Below are positions 60,501 through 63,411 of a stretch of 64,000 nucleotides of DNA, piece by piece; position 1 is the stretch's first letter, and the number at the start of each line of letters is the position of its first letter. Made by a program: the position numbers and the translations under genes. Location of the stretch: positions 377,936 to 441,935 of the forward strand of contig CAMXCT020001668.1 of the NCBI GenBank assembly GCA_947184155.2, in the 5' to 3' direction. The DNA comes from Cladocopium goreaui. Taxonomy: Eukaryota > Sar > Dinophyceae > Suessiales > Symbiodiniaceae. The notes below the pieces were generated by a model that saw nothing but the letters and a program-made list of their open reading frames with translations, made no database searches and was not told the DNA's origin.

Positions 60501-63208
60501 TAATATATATATATGATATAGATGAGTGTATCTGTATGATGACACAATGGGCATTGAAGCAACAAACATGATGGTTTGATGGAATTTAAGTTGGGATCTT
60601 AGGGAACATGGCATGTTTTGTGGCTTGCTACCAGGCCGCTTTCCGCTCAAGATGGGTGAACTTCGGTTCTATGTTCGTTGAGGGGATGCTAAACAGTATA
60701 GATATGCAAAGATCGAATGAGGTCTCTTATGATATCTATAGATATGATTCATACTCATACAAGCTATTACTAAGATATATCAAGTTGTATCCCGATATCG
60801 TACAAGTATATCAACGTAAGATCTACATGTTCAGTAGTCATCAGAATGTCTTAGACTATTCATATCCCAAAACTCCAATTACAGAAAGTGGAACATCCTG
60901 GAATGAGTGTGAAGTATGTAACTGAATGAGTGCTCTATTATAGGATCTATAGGTTAGCGAAGTTGGTTATCATGCAAAATCACTAAATCGCTTAAGGAGT
61001 TATGGGGCGATTTTGGGATCGTTGGAAGGGTCCCTTCCCGCGCCGCGCCTTTCGTAACGAGGAGACACCGAGTCAGAAAGGCCATCTAAGGGAGATGTTT
61101 ACCATGGTGTTTACCCCTCACCAAAGCCCAAATCTGTAACTCATTACCCTCTGGTTATTTAACATAGTCATGGAAAATCACCATTAAAATAATAGGTAAA
61201 CCATCTATAAATTGGCCATCTTCCCATCTTCCATGGCTATGTTAGTCACAACCAGAGGGTAACTGTTAGGGTAAAAAGCTCTGCAGCTTTTTCAATGGTC
61301 CAGCGACTCATGTTCCGTGGAGGCGTGTAGACCAAGGTGTCCAACGTGGCTTCGACATCCTCTGCGTAGCCCTGGAAGGTGACCAAATTGCGCTCGCTCT
61401 GCGTGAGGATGGCGCTACTGGACATGACCATGCCTCGAAATGAGGGGAACATGGCGCCATGTCAACCATGAAAAAAACAACGCTTTTAAAAGGAGCCTTT
61501 TGAATCATCAGTTTTTTACCCCTCCCAAAAAATGACAGTCAAAAAAACATACTTAAGGGAGAACAAAAGGCTGGAAAAGCCGGTCTTTGCATGCTAATTC
61601 TGTGGTTTCGTGGGAAAATTCCAGTAGACCGATCTGAAGAATCTTCATGATGAACTAAACAGAGTTGCCTCCCATATTTAAAGGTAGTTAAGCTCCAAAA
61701 AATACCAACTGTCGAGACCCACAAGCATGTTGATGAGTTTCCAAAGCTAAAGGTCCTGCACATGTGAAAAGTGAAAAGGAAACATGTTGGTTCATAGCTT
61801 GTCCTCATTTTGACCACCCATGCGGTGCATTGATATGCTGGAAAATGCAAGCAGCAAGCATACCGATCCTAGAACCCAATAGATATACAAACAGGTACGC
61901 ACCCATAAACATGACGCAATCATCAGCAAAGCTAGACGAAAGGAACCGAAAATGTCGCTGAAATCCCTGAAGCAGCTGCTGATATTCCCATATTTGGCCA
62001 TCACGCGCATCGTGAAGGGCCATGCTGCATCAATCCTGGGCGGTGCACCACTCATCGAAGATCAGAATGGAACCCAAGAAATCATCATCATTTTCTCGGA
62101 AGAACGGGTTATCATATCATGTTCAAACACCTAAGAGTCTTTCCCAGGCTGTTTGTGTGAATCGATTTTTTGAAGAGGGTAACTCTTTACAGAAGGTGGA
62201 AGAGCATGCCAGGAAGATCCAGGAAGGAAACCAAGGCAATTGATCGACATGGTGACACATTGTGACACATTGTAACTGACTACAGCCCCCTTTCATCCAA
62301 CTTTCATAAATAAAATCAATGGTTCAGTCGTCACCGTTACCTTCATTCTTGATATAAACAGTATGAATATAAACATGACGAAATCTTTAAGCGCATAAGC
62401 TGGGCAATCCTATGCGCATTCTTAGTAGGGAGAAAAAAGAGTTTCAGCAAACAAAACAAGACGCGAACTTTTCCTGGTGACCCTCTGTGAAGCCATTGAT
62501 GACTGATGACCTATCCCAGTGACCATGTTTTTTGGGTCACAATAAACATCATCCCACACTGACCCTAAGTTGGAGTTGTTTTTGGCATGAGTTTCGCCCC
62601 ATGAACATAAGATTAAATCCCCTCAATCCACCGTGTTTCCCACTTAAGTGCCCATCTTCCATGGTTAACAAACCCGTTGCTTAGTGGTTTTGCCTCGGAT
62701 TATCTGGGATAAAATCCCAGTTTTCCATACATGCTTAAACCATGTTGAACCCTAATTTGTTCACCTTACCTCACAACCAAGCATCCTCCCCAGGTGTTGC
62801 TGATTTATAAGACAATTCAACTATTATATCTACCATAGAGCCAACGGGTATTGGAGTTATTTGCACTAACTTAGCTAACATGACCTGGTTCTAATTTCAT
62901 ATACATACATGATACATGTAATACTTATAATTATAAATGTGTTCTTGTTGAATATAAACCTGTATAAACCCATATAAATATCATAAATATCAATAAATTC
63001 GATGTTCTCTTGGTAAATTCACGTAAAATTCATCTCAAGATGCCCAGTTTTAGGGCAACGTTCTCCCGGCCCAGGCACTGTGGCGCGCTACGGAGGTCCA
63101 GATCCTGCACCCGAAAGCAGCAGAGCGCCTTGGGCGTGTCCTGTTGGACCAGGAGCGGCAGGGCCCAGGGATGGTCCACCGAGAAGATCACTGGGGTGTC
63201 GTCCTGAG
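22305..63208 (-). CDS. Giant multi-exon adhesin-like gene (span, 5' partial)
   Basis: Span of at least 44 candidate exons of 31-220 bp on the minus strand, listed separately below. Taken together they encode a large beta-sandwich protein: cadherin-like/tandem-95 repeat pieces first, then SbsA-type Ig-like (Big_5-like) domains around an F5/8 type C module, then further cadherin-like pieces. N-x-S/T sequons are frequent, which fits a secreted or surface glycoprotein. The reading frame is kept through two exon chains (44.7-41.1 and 38.8-32.3 kb). I see neither a signal peptide nor a membrane anchor with confidence: the 5' end lies beyond the right edge and the 3' end is uncertain. Exons may be missing between the listed ones, and more than one gene could be involved. 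No gene symbol can be assigned. Confidence 0.6.
22480..22715. repeat. TA-rich low-complexity tract
   Basis: Several TATATATATA runs and a short (GA)n, interrupted by unique sequence at 22563-22630. Confidence 0.7.
23329..23419 (-). CDS. Exon 43
   Basis: Acceptor GGCGAG and donor GCAG|GTACGC, giving 30 codons from phase 0. Frame AVLGLAACHEDENADEVQCR then VYVIENRNVA. Beta-rich with an acidic turn. Confidence 0.55.
23806..23909. mobile_element. Family 1 MITE (subtype C)
   Basis: TACCCTCTGGTGAACTAACA to TTAGTTCACCAGAGGGTA; ends 18 bp from exon 42. Confidence 0.85.
23928..24012 (-). CDS. Exon 42
   Basis: After GGTGATAG the frame reads LDEKFENDVLQVALLRPKNS then KPKAAEPE. Codon-like composition in AT-rich surroundings. 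A MITE ends 18 bp beyond the proposed GTGATG donor. No domain recognised; the Lys/Pro-rich end differs from its neighbours. Confidence 0.45.
24474..24550 (-). CDS. Exon 41 candidate
   Basis: Acceptor ACGCCAG and donor GGAG|GTGGGA. Frame EVVSVNSPALIKARSQTRPA then EIRRG. Open only in part of the region; no domain recognised. Confidence 0.4.
24622..24729. mobile_element. Family 2 MITE inside (TA)n
   Basis: ACTGGTTGGTGGTTGAGCAA to TTTGAAACCACCAACCAGT, flanked on both sides by TATATATATA. Insertion into a TA microsatellite. Confidence 0.8.
25813..26014 (-). CDS. Exon 40: sequon-bearing segment
   Basis: Acceptor ACCATTGCAG. Frame NTSIDMQLPSLGPTRNDSND then FHWLRVTAENGTELEVEL. Four sequons. All three minus frames stay open; this one has the secreted beta-strand character of the neighbours. 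The left edge is approximate. Confidence 0.55.
26325..26460 (-). CDS. Exon candidate, sequon cluster
   Basis: GC-richer island. One frame gives CHSDSNASNSSDNSSNASCG, very dense in sequons like exons 6 and 9. Another frame is Ala-rich and hydrophobic. Splice sites are not resolved. Confidence 0.3.
27083..27186. mobile_element. Family 1 MITE (subtype A)
   Basis: TACCCTCTGGTAAACTAACA to TTAGTTTACCAGAGGGTA. Confidence 0.85.
27709..27858 (-). CDS. Exon 39
   Basis: Acceptor TCACTAG and donor AAG|GTCGCT; exactly 50 codons, phase 0. Frame VIFHITEPVLERNPYVKSTV then PVWAEATEEMERPQEEPRIP. An in-frame stop follows 18 bases later, so it could also be a terminal exon. Confidence 0.6.
28115..28206 (-). 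CDS. Exon 38: Ig-like domain end
   Basis: Between ACCTGAG and donor GAG|GTGCAG. Frame LVDLSTTTIFDITGAPVQIP then RNFAGLPLG. Resembles the 'g.vDl..tt.f.i.g' end of SbsA-like domains. The phase does not join directly to exon 37, so an exon may be missing. Confidence 0.6.
28637..28745. mobile_element. Family 1 MITE, diverged
   Basis: TATCCTCTGGTAAACTAACA to TTAAATTACAGTACCAGAG. Confidence 0.7.
29000..29104. mobile_element. Family 1 MITE (subtype B)
   Basis: TACCCTCTGGTTATTTAACA to TTTAATAACCAGGTGGTA, inside a TA-rich stretch. Confidence 0.85.
29194..29278 (-). CDS. Exon 37
   Basis: Acceptor CCCCGCAG and canonical donor TGTG|GTGAGT. Frame VKLLPKRRGLNIGESYSLEI then PENSRLV. 'L..G.sYsl.Ip' fits the penultimate strand of a Big_5 domain. 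Confidence 0.65.
29603..29707 (-). CDS. Exon 36
   Basis: Acceptor AAAGTCAG, phase 0, matching exon 35. Frame VFMPHTFSISDSIITVSLNR then SVSACLGGPKQMLCQ. Ig-like strands with one sequon nearby. The left edge assumes a GC donor; a GTGAGC inside the frame is an alternative. Confidence 0.6.
30127..30600. repeat. GATA/GATT compound microsatellite
   Basis: Perfect ATAG/ACAG repeats at 30127-30215 decay into AGATTAGATT variants and end with (GGATA)n. Confidence 0.9.
30838..30930. repeat. (TA)n/(CA)n microsatellite
   Basis: TATATA runs around an ACACACACACAC block. Confidence 0.8.
31002..31095 (-). CDS. Exon 35: beta-sandwich strands
   Basis: Acceptor ACGCCGAG and donor GAT|GTCTCT, giving 31 codons. 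Frame NHELYLISVFANGTENPAGD then RLTITFTADPD. RLTITFT is a typical Ig-like strand. A family-1 MITE ends 15 bp upstream of the acceptor. Confidence 0.7.
31110..31224. mobile_element. Family 1 MITE, diverged
   Basis: TACCCTCTGGCAAACTGTCC to TTAAATTACCCGAGGGTA; lies 15 bp upstream of the exon 35 acceptor. Confidence 0.75.
31571..31685. mobile_element. Family 5 inverted-repeat element
   Basis: AGGGGTTGGTAAATGTCCC at the left pairs with GGGACATTTACCAACCCCT at the right. Confidence 0.75.
31910..32021. mobile_element. Family 1 MITE (subtype C)
   Basis: TACCCTCTGGTGAACTAACA to GTTAGTTCACCAGAGGGTA. Confidence 0.8.
32308..32397 (-). CDS. Exon 34: acidic loop
   Basis: Acceptor GAGACCAG and donor GACG|GTATAG; exactly 30 codons, phase 0. 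Frame ERSGGSLRCDADDSNGSDAR then DAGRRGAAET. It parallels the acidic loop in exon 29. A second frame is also open here. Confidence 0.55.
32715..32860. repeat. (TA)n/(TG)n tract
   Basis: Alternating TATATA and TGTGTG runs. Confidence 0.75.
32927..33039 (-). CDS. Exon 33: end of Ig domain 2, start of domain 3
   Basis: Acceptor ACCCCCAG. Frame DAFRFPVALTTAQDATAPVF then LATDPPTGSS. The F-x-F close of one Big_5 domain is followed at once by the D-a-t-a-P-v-f...P-x-x-G-S opening of the next. In phase with exon 32; proposed donor CAC|GTCTTT, though the frame stays open for 45 more bases. Confidence 0.8.
33100..33202. mobile_element. Family 1 MITE, right half intact
   Basis: Ends CTACGTTAAATTGCCAGAGGG; the left end is decayed. 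Confidence 0.5.
33706..33806 (-). CDS. Exon 32: SbsA-like Ig domain 2, C-terminal strands
   Basis: Acceptor TTATCGCAG and GC donor AGAG|GCTGGG. Frame YPYQNMQPGNYHCLQVEPGV then ITDLAGTPFPGLR. It reproduces the Big_5 ending 'l.pG.Y.v.v..GvitDlaGn.f.Gl.g' almost exactly. Confidence 0.85.
34312..34410. mobile_element. Family 1 MITE remnants
   Basis: Two TACCCTCTGGTAAT left ends 56 bp apart and one decayed right end (GCTAAGAGGGTA). Confidence 0.5.
34597..34633 (-). CDS. Exon 31: 37-bp microexon candidate
   Basis: Between GGGGCTAG and TTGG|GTTAGT the frame reads NRGALHYLAFL. It is the only piece found that turns exit phase 1 of exon 30 into the phase 2 needed by exon 32. That is the main support. 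Confidence 0.45.
34720..34826. mobile_element. Degenerate family 1 MITE
   Basis: ATCTGGCAATCTGACATAGT to TTAGTCTACTGGAGGGTAA. Confidence 0.55.
35132..35227 (-). CDS. Exon 30: SbsA-like Ig domain 2, strands
   Basis: Acceptor CAGGGAAG and donor ACTG|GTAGAT. Frame MEDAERSGQAEDPWIYVTGS then MILIRCPVQLT. Two bases complete the codon from exon 29 and the exit phase is 1. Confidence 0.7.
35713..35829. mobile_element. Diverged family 1 MITE
   Basis: TACCATCTGGTAAACTAACG to GAAATTATTGGAGGGTATA. Confidence 0.6.
36057..36193. mobile_element. Family 1 MITE (subtype D)
   Basis: TACCCTCCAGTAAATTAACA to TTAATTTACCAGAGGGTA with a distinct interior (ATAGACCCTGG / CAGGGTCTAT). Confidence 0.8.
36363..36504 (-). 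CDS. Exon 29: SbsA-like Ig domain 2, loop
   Basis: Acceptor CGACGTTAG, phase 0, and donor CTGG|GTAAAT. Frame SLVDAGDDTLCGTADDGAIL then QIPAELPSQYVRNGTE. Acidic, possibly metal-binding loop with one sequon. GC-rich against AT-rich flanks. Confidence 0.75.
37165..37262. mobile_element. Degenerate family 3 element
   Basis: CTGGTGCTCCCTACTTGGCTAA and ACATAACTGGGGGGCACG resemble the two family 3 copies at 44.0 and 51.0 kb. Confidence 0.45.
37574..37671 (-). CDS. Exon 28: SbsA-like Ig domain 2, core
   Basis: Acceptor TATCTCCAG and GC donor CAG|GCAACT. Frame SIPDAAATLAVSDTQRIALY then FSELIVVMSGSQ. I-x-L-x-F-S-E is the hallmark core strand of Big_5 domains. The 2 leading bases complete the Gly codon from exon 27. 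Confidence 0.8.
38053..38194 (-). CDS. Exon 27: SbsA-like Ig domain 2, start
   Basis: Acceptor TCCCCGCAG, phase 0, and donor CCTG|GTTCCG. The frame ends with EYDTIAPVILSALPRPG, the 'Dt.aPtv.s..PanG' opening of Big_5 domains. In phase with exons 26 and 28. Confidence 0.75.
38218..38322. mobile_element. Family 4 inverted-repeat element
   Basis: ACTGGTGCTTAGTAGGGAATG at the left pairs with CATTCCCTGCGAAGCACCAG at the right; the interior is rich in CATTCCCC. Confidence 0.7.
38734..38835 (-). CDS. Exon 26: end of F5/8C-like module
   Basis: Exactly 34 codons, phase 0, between GCCCCAAG and donor CAG|GTGTGC. Frame FCFGTPQDQINVQFYVDGLW then YTLQQRGPKRRLEQ. The motif QFYVDGLW recurs as QLFVDGQW in the exon at 214-292. 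Confidence 0.7.
39574..39684. mobile_element. Family 1 MITE (subtype D)
   Basis: TACCCTCCAGTAAATTAACA to TTAATTTACTGTACCAGAAGG; sister of the copy at 36057. Confidence 0.8.
39861..39891 (-). CDS. Exon 25: 31-bp microexon candidate
   Basis: Between GCTGGGAG and AAG|GTTAAT the frame reads SVQIVGSSGK. It leaves phase 0, matching exon 26. The V-x-I-x-G-S-S-G form fits a late strand of the F5/8C fold, but it is short. An exon is probably missing between 24 and 25 because the phases do not join. Confidence 0.4.
40251..40360. mobile_element. Family 2 MITE (subtype b)
   Basis: ACTAATTGGTGGTATACCTA to TTCCAAACCACCAACCAG, with GAGCTCGTCAGTTGGGATGA inside. Confidence 0.75.
41062..41234 (-). CDS. Exon 24: F5/8 type C-like module, core
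   Basis: Acceptor TTCTCCAG and donor ACG|GTGAAA. Frame NYEANLGFDGDTATCWWSST then NKPGSWIGLHV. 'a.DGd..T.WwS......WIg' is the diagnostic centre of F5/8 type C domains. It is the clearest single domain signature in the window. 57 codons after the phase-1 split codon. Confidence 0.8.
41698..41850. repeat. (TG)n/(TA)n microsatellite
   Basis: TATATA, a poly-A, then about 55 bp of TG/CG dinucleotides, then TATATA again. Confidence 0.85.
41914..41993 (-). CDS. Exon 23: F5/8 type C-like module
   Basis: Acceptor GGGTAG and canonical donor ACTG|GTGAGT. Frame PAGSSEANESTFGENSDLAA then ESGQPT. One base completes the codon from exon 22 and one base is passed on to exon 24. The SS-E-A-N start resembles the 'aSSe' strand of F5/8C domains. 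Confidence 0.65.
42227..42302 (-). CDS. Exon 22: F5/8 type C-like module
   Basis: Acceptor CTTTAACAG and donor CGG|GTAAAT. Frame ALTKDMNALTLVQCQAVDSF then GGLF. The frame would stop directly after the donor. Phase 1 in and phase 2 out, both matching the neighbours. Confidence 0.6.
42451..42534 (-). CDS. Exon 21: F5/8 type C-like module, start
   Basis: Acceptor TGCTAG and donor AAGC|GTGGGT. Frame ADGWHVCEVQFYLSTAARRR. W-x-v-x-E-v-q-F-Y is the usual opening of algal and animal F5/8 type C (discoidin) domains, which bind carbohydrate or lipid. In phase with exons 20 and 22. Confidence 0.7.
42954..43106 (-). CDS. Exon 20: SbsA-like Ig domain 1, C-terminal end, and link to F5/8C
   Basis: The frame contains EEGVIRDVSGTNFSGVAAED then FTVRTA. 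This is the Big_5 closing pattern 'g.v.D.aGn.f.gv...Ftv'. It continues GWRLVASNISAA into the discoidin-like module. The 2 bases at its start complete the codon left by exon 19. Donor GCAG|GTGCCT. The acceptor (AAAAAAG) is unusual. Confidence 0.75.
44028..44149. mobile_element. Family 3 inverted-repeat element
   Basis: AAGTGGTGCCCCATAGTTAG to ACTGGGGGGCACCACCTT. Confidence 0.8.
44283..44402. mobile_element. Family 1 MITE (subtype B)
   Basis: TACCCTCTGGTTATTTAACA to TTAAATAACCAGATGGTA, with a small internal insertion. Confidence 0.8.
44587..44707 (-). CDS. Exon 19: SbsA-like Ig domain 1, strand
   Basis: Acceptor AACTTCAG and donor GCTG|GTTAGG. Frame QNPVDFCHRAIGQTPASQVL then LAGLHLHQFFIPAAG. 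All three minus frames are open here. This one is chosen because it alone splices in phase (phase 1) into exon 20. Confidence 0.6.
44934..45540. mobile_element. Family 1 MITE split by about 500-bp insertion
   Basis: The left half (TACCCTCTGGTAATTTAACA ... GTTGATTTACC) ends near 44990. The right half (AATGGTGATTTTCCATAGCT ... TTACCAGAGGGTA) resumes near 45500. The intervening sequence carries a 3' poly-T/TTTTATT-rich stretch. Confidence 0.7.
46131..46205 (-). CDS. Exon 18: SbsA-like Ig domain 1, strand
   Basis: Acceptor TGGCCAG, phase 0. Frame VEISVQDTYSVSFNKNLAPR, resembling the middle strands and 'L.p' turn of Big_5 domains. A GTGAGC inside the frame could be an earlier donor, so the left edge is approximate. 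Confidence 0.55.
47323..47428. mobile_element. Family 2 MITE (subtype b)
   Basis: CTGGTTGGTGGTATACCTAC to CCAAACCACCAACCAG. Confidence 0.85.
47551..47654. mobile_element. Family 1 MITE (subtype A)
   Basis: TACCCTCTGGTAAATTAACA to TTAGTTTACCAGAGGGTA; ends 15 bp from exon 17. Confidence 0.85.
47670..47756 (-). CDS. Exon 17: SbsA-like Ig domain 1, loop
   Basis: Acceptor CCACCTGAG and donor AAAAG|GTTGGG; exactly 29 codons, phase 0 at both ends. Frame DCGADDVCGQAATFDDTAVA then LPKGRMGQK. Two inverted-repeat elements stand 13 and 15 bp from its two splice sites. Confidence 0.65.
47769..47874. mobile_element. Family 5 inverted-repeat element
   Basis: AGGGGTTGGTAACTGTCCC at the left; GGGGACATTTAATGACCC at the right is diverged. 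Lies 13 bp from exon 17. Confidence 0.65.
48838..48935. repeat. (GAC)n/(GAG)n trinucleotide tract
   Basis: GATGAC passes into long GAC repeats and then into GAG repeats. It would encode poly-Asp/Glu if read, but no exon frame connects to it. Confidence 0.85.
49328..49395 (-). CDS. Exon 16: SbsA-like Ig domain 1, core strand
   Basis: Acceptor AAAGCCAG. The frame VLLTFNDWVQAGEGNFQIID matches the Big_5 core 'i.LtFse.V..G.GnitI.da' almost position by position. It joins in phase to exon 15 through a GC-AG intron of 225 bp. The donor (GCG|GTGTGT, or a GC site just before it) is uncertain. Confidence 0.75.
49621..49710 (-). CDS. Exon 15: SbsA-like Ig domain 1, N-terminal half
   Basis: Acceptor GCGCACAG and GC donor CAG|GCGAAG; exactly 30 codons, phase 0. 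The frame ends PSLMSTVPRNGSVDVSTSNF-Q. This is the 'tPtv.stsPanGatgVs.s' opening of SbsA-type Ig-like (Big_5) domains, the family first seen in bacterial S-layer and adhesion proteins. Confidence 0.75.
50050..50125. repeat. (TA)n tract
   Basis: TATATA runs next to the donor of exon 14. Confidence 0.75.
50127..50225 (-). CDS. Exon 14
   Basis: Acceptor ATTGTCCAG and donor GGA|GTACAT. It is exactly 33 codons, phase 0 at both ends. Frame KQITRRRIDFRAWPVPSTHW then PEDAVCAINFRLG. The strand-like ending directly precedes the first SbsA-like Ig domain. Confidence 0.55.
50290..50420. repeat. (CA)n/(TA)n tract
   Basis: ACACACACAC, CATACATACA and TATATA blocks. Confidence 0.75.
50534..50646 (-). CDS. 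Exon 13 candidate
   Basis: Acceptor CTTGCCCAG and donor GGAT|GTAACC. Two frames are open. The more protein-like one gives TASATVLQQCVESLAVHVPW then DTPVTRPLKAWTIIVAG, a plausible beta-rich segment. Confidence 0.5.
50971..51092. mobile_element. Family 3 inverted-repeat element
   Basis: AAGGTGGTGCCCCATAGTTA to CACTGGGGGGGCACCACCTT. Nearly the same interior as the 44.0 kb copy. Confidence 0.85.
51185..51272. repeat. ATGGTGATTA decamer repeat
   Basis: Tandem ATGGTGATTA then ATGATGGTTA units, directly beside a family 2 MITE. Confidence 0.8.
51275..51384. mobile_element. Family 2 MITE (subtype b)
   Basis: ACTGGTTGGTGGTATACCTA to TTCCAAACCACCAACCAGT. Confidence 0.85.
51881..52004. mobile_element. 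Family 2 MITE (subtype c)
   Basis: ACTTGGTGGTTTTTCGCCTA to GGTTCCAAACCACCAACCAG. Confidence 0.8.
52069..52140 (-). CDS. Exon 12
   Basis: Acceptor GAGCCCAG. Frame SVAKLSRSDPLQSEDPRELK then LRLG. It would end at a GA donor (CTTG|GATGAG), since the next in-frame codon after Gly is a stop. The ELKLRLG strand resembles the exon at 8422-8478 (EELELRF). Confidence 0.5.
52215..52318. mobile_element. Family 1 MITE (subtype A)
   Basis: TACCCTCTGGTAAACTAACA to TTAAATTACCAGAGGGTA; lies 74 bp upstream of the exon 12 acceptor. Confidence 0.85.
53003..53111. mobile_element. Family 2 MITE (subtype a)
   Basis: CTGGTTGGTGGTTTCAACTA to TTCCAAGCCACCAACCAG. Confidence 0.85.
53189..53278. mobile_element. Degenerate family 1 MITE
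   Basis: CACTCTGGCAATCTAAATAG to TCTGTAACAAATTGCCCGCG. Confidence 0.4.
53480..53563 (-). CDS. Exon 11 candidate: cadherin-like strand
   Basis: Acceptor ACCGCCAG. Two frames are open. One gives YFQLHLTLAHGLSFSSP, like the v.L.v.hG.l.f strand of cadherin-like repeats. The other gives AAFDVGARLEFQLTTSGAVQ. GC-rich island; the donor is not resolved. Confidence 0.45.
53784..53884. mobile_element. Family 2 MITE (subtype a)
   Basis: CTGGTTGGTGGTTTCAACCA to GTTTGAAACCACCAACCAG. Confidence 0.85.
55195..55247 (-). CDS. Exon 10 candidate
   Basis: Between a CCGAG acceptor and a GCAG|GCGACT GC donor, the frame reads KDLLAVSESLPELWTAA. A plus-strand frame over the same bases is equally open, so strand is chosen only to agree with the neighbours. 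Confidence 0.3.
55484..55603. mobile_element. Diverged family 1 MITE
   Basis: TACCCTCTGGCAGTTTTTTT to GTAACAAATTACCAGATGGTA. Confidence 0.7.
55802..55912 (-). CDS. Exon 9: sequon-rich segment
   Basis: Acceptor GGTTTCAG and donor CAG|GTGGCA. It is exactly 37 codons, phase 0 at both ends. The frame reads ALTNETNSTVNVSNETEIEM then PNASTLLIHSMVGSSIQ, with five sequons in 25 residues. This fits an extracellular glycosylated stretch. Confidence 0.7.
55983..56089. mobile_element. Diverged family 1 MITE
   Basis: TACCCTCTGGTAAACTAATG to GTTAGTTTATTGAAGAGTA. Confidence 0.7.
56398..56535 (-). CDS. Exon 8: beta-sandwich segment
   Basis: Acceptor GATCACCAG and donor CAAG|GTTTGT. The frame reads LDPRNTTNLSFPESFEDDP and then RNVIFEAPPAHIQ. 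Two sequons (NTT, NLS) are present, and NVIFEAPPAHIQ has the form of the v.F.ap.a.vq.aL strand of cadherin-like repeats. Confidence 0.65.
56728..56890 (-). CDS. Exon 7: Pro/Asp/Glu-rich segment
   Basis: Acceptor CCCCTCAG. The frame begins DTLEDAPCANCSALPPLP and continues PEDLPEVSELPDFDDRLPQF, ending near the sequon NGT. It is strongly GC-rich against AT-rich flanks. The 3' edge is approximate. Confidence 0.6.
56950..57245. repeat. CTAT/CTAAT compound microsatellite
   Basis: ATCT/TAATC units, (TA)n, then CTATCTAG units. It is the complement-type counterpart of the 30.1 kb tract. Confidence 0.9.
57505..57550. repeat. (GAT)n microsatellite
   Basis: About 15 perfect GAT triplets. Confidence 0.9.
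57930..58085 (-). CDS. Exon 6: cadherin-like strand plus sequon cluster
   Basis: The frame contains LYPYDVTLVPDADNESNESN followed by ASDHDSW. Three overlapping N-x-S sequons (NES, NES, NAS) stand after a V-x-L-x-P-D-x-D strand. The acceptor is ACCTGAG. The donor is not resolved, and the frame stays open through a hydrophobic stretch (LATTFLVSLTW). Confidence 0.6.
58496..58594 (-). CDS. Exon 5: acidic glycosylated segment
   Basis: Acceptor GATTCCAG. Frame EPDRFPEPAELSCRFQ then SFNEQNDSEENGTTCER, with two sequons (NDS, NGT). The frame stops soon after, at 58480, so a donor near 58496 is needed. The choice between GA and a later site is unresolved. Confidence 0.6.
59429..59502 (-). CDS. Exon 4: cadherin-like repeat start
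   Basis: The frame reads LEDSVIGISFQNLLGNDGG and then AIHLPSVEV, with donor GAG|GTTTAG. The EDs.i.is...LL.ND pattern is the signature start of tandem-95/cadherin-like repeats. The acceptor (CTTGGAAG) is weak, so the right edge is approximate. Confidence 0.55.
60186..60322 (-). CDS. Exon 3: cadherin-like repeat, last part
   Basis: Acceptor GGCCTTCAG. The frame reads GHLHGLDHLCLFLQDVPN and, later, CWDIDIQPVAAPEI. The closing V-x-P-V-x-x-A-P-E-I matches the 'pVNDaPvi' linker that ends one cadherin-like repeat and opens the next. The proposed donor is ATT|GTCCCA. Together with exons 1 and 2 it makes one complete repeat. Confidence 0.7.
60348..60530. repeat. (TA)n/(TG)n and TATCATG repeats
   Basis: Three ATATATGTATCATGT units within TATATA/TGTGTG. 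Confidence 0.8.
61145..61261. mobile_element. Family 1 MITE (subtype B)
   Basis: TACCCTCTGGTTATTTAACA to TTAGTCACAACCAGAGGGTA; its terminal repeat overlaps the 3' edge of exon 2. Confidence 0.85.
61253..61433 (-). CDS. Exon 2: cadherin-like repeat, middle part
   Basis: The frame contains LTQSERNLVTFQGYAEDVEA followed by LDTLVYTPP. This is very close to the G.l.din..L.tLtYtP core of tandem-95/VCBS-type cadherin-like repeats. It ends with ELFTLTVTL, the usual last strand. The frame runs into the terminal repeat of the MITE at 61145-61261, whose CTCTG|GTTGTG could be the splice donor. The right boundary follows a TTTCGAG acceptor and is approximate. Confidence 0.75.
63044..63208 (-). CDS. Exon 1: cadherin-like repeat, first part
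   Basis: Acceptor TTTTCAG at the right edge. The open frame starts QDDTPVIFSVDHP, continues with FRVQDLDLRSAP and ends ENVALKLG. This follows the tandem-95/cadherin-like pattern aPvI...I.V.D.D...V.L...G. A GC donor (CTGG|GCATCT) closes the exon just before an in-frame stop. It is the most upstream exon seen, so the gene continues beyond the right edge. Confidence 0.7.
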
Positions 63209-63249
63209 CTGAAAACATGCTGAAAACATGAAACTGGTTGGTTAATAAA

Positions 63250-63405
63250 ACCAGTGGTTTATATATGGTTAATAATGGTTAATAATGGTTAATATACGGT
63301 TAATATATGGTTATTATATGTTAATCATTTAATATACTGTTAATAACGGTTAATATTAATGGTTATTATTATATGGTTAATGATCTTGAATAATATGGTT
63401 TATCA
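63250..63405. repeat. ATGGTTAAT repeat
   Basis: Imperfect tandem ATGGTTAATA units beside the family 2 MITE at 63412. Confidence 0.8.
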
Positions 63406-63411
63406 ATGATT

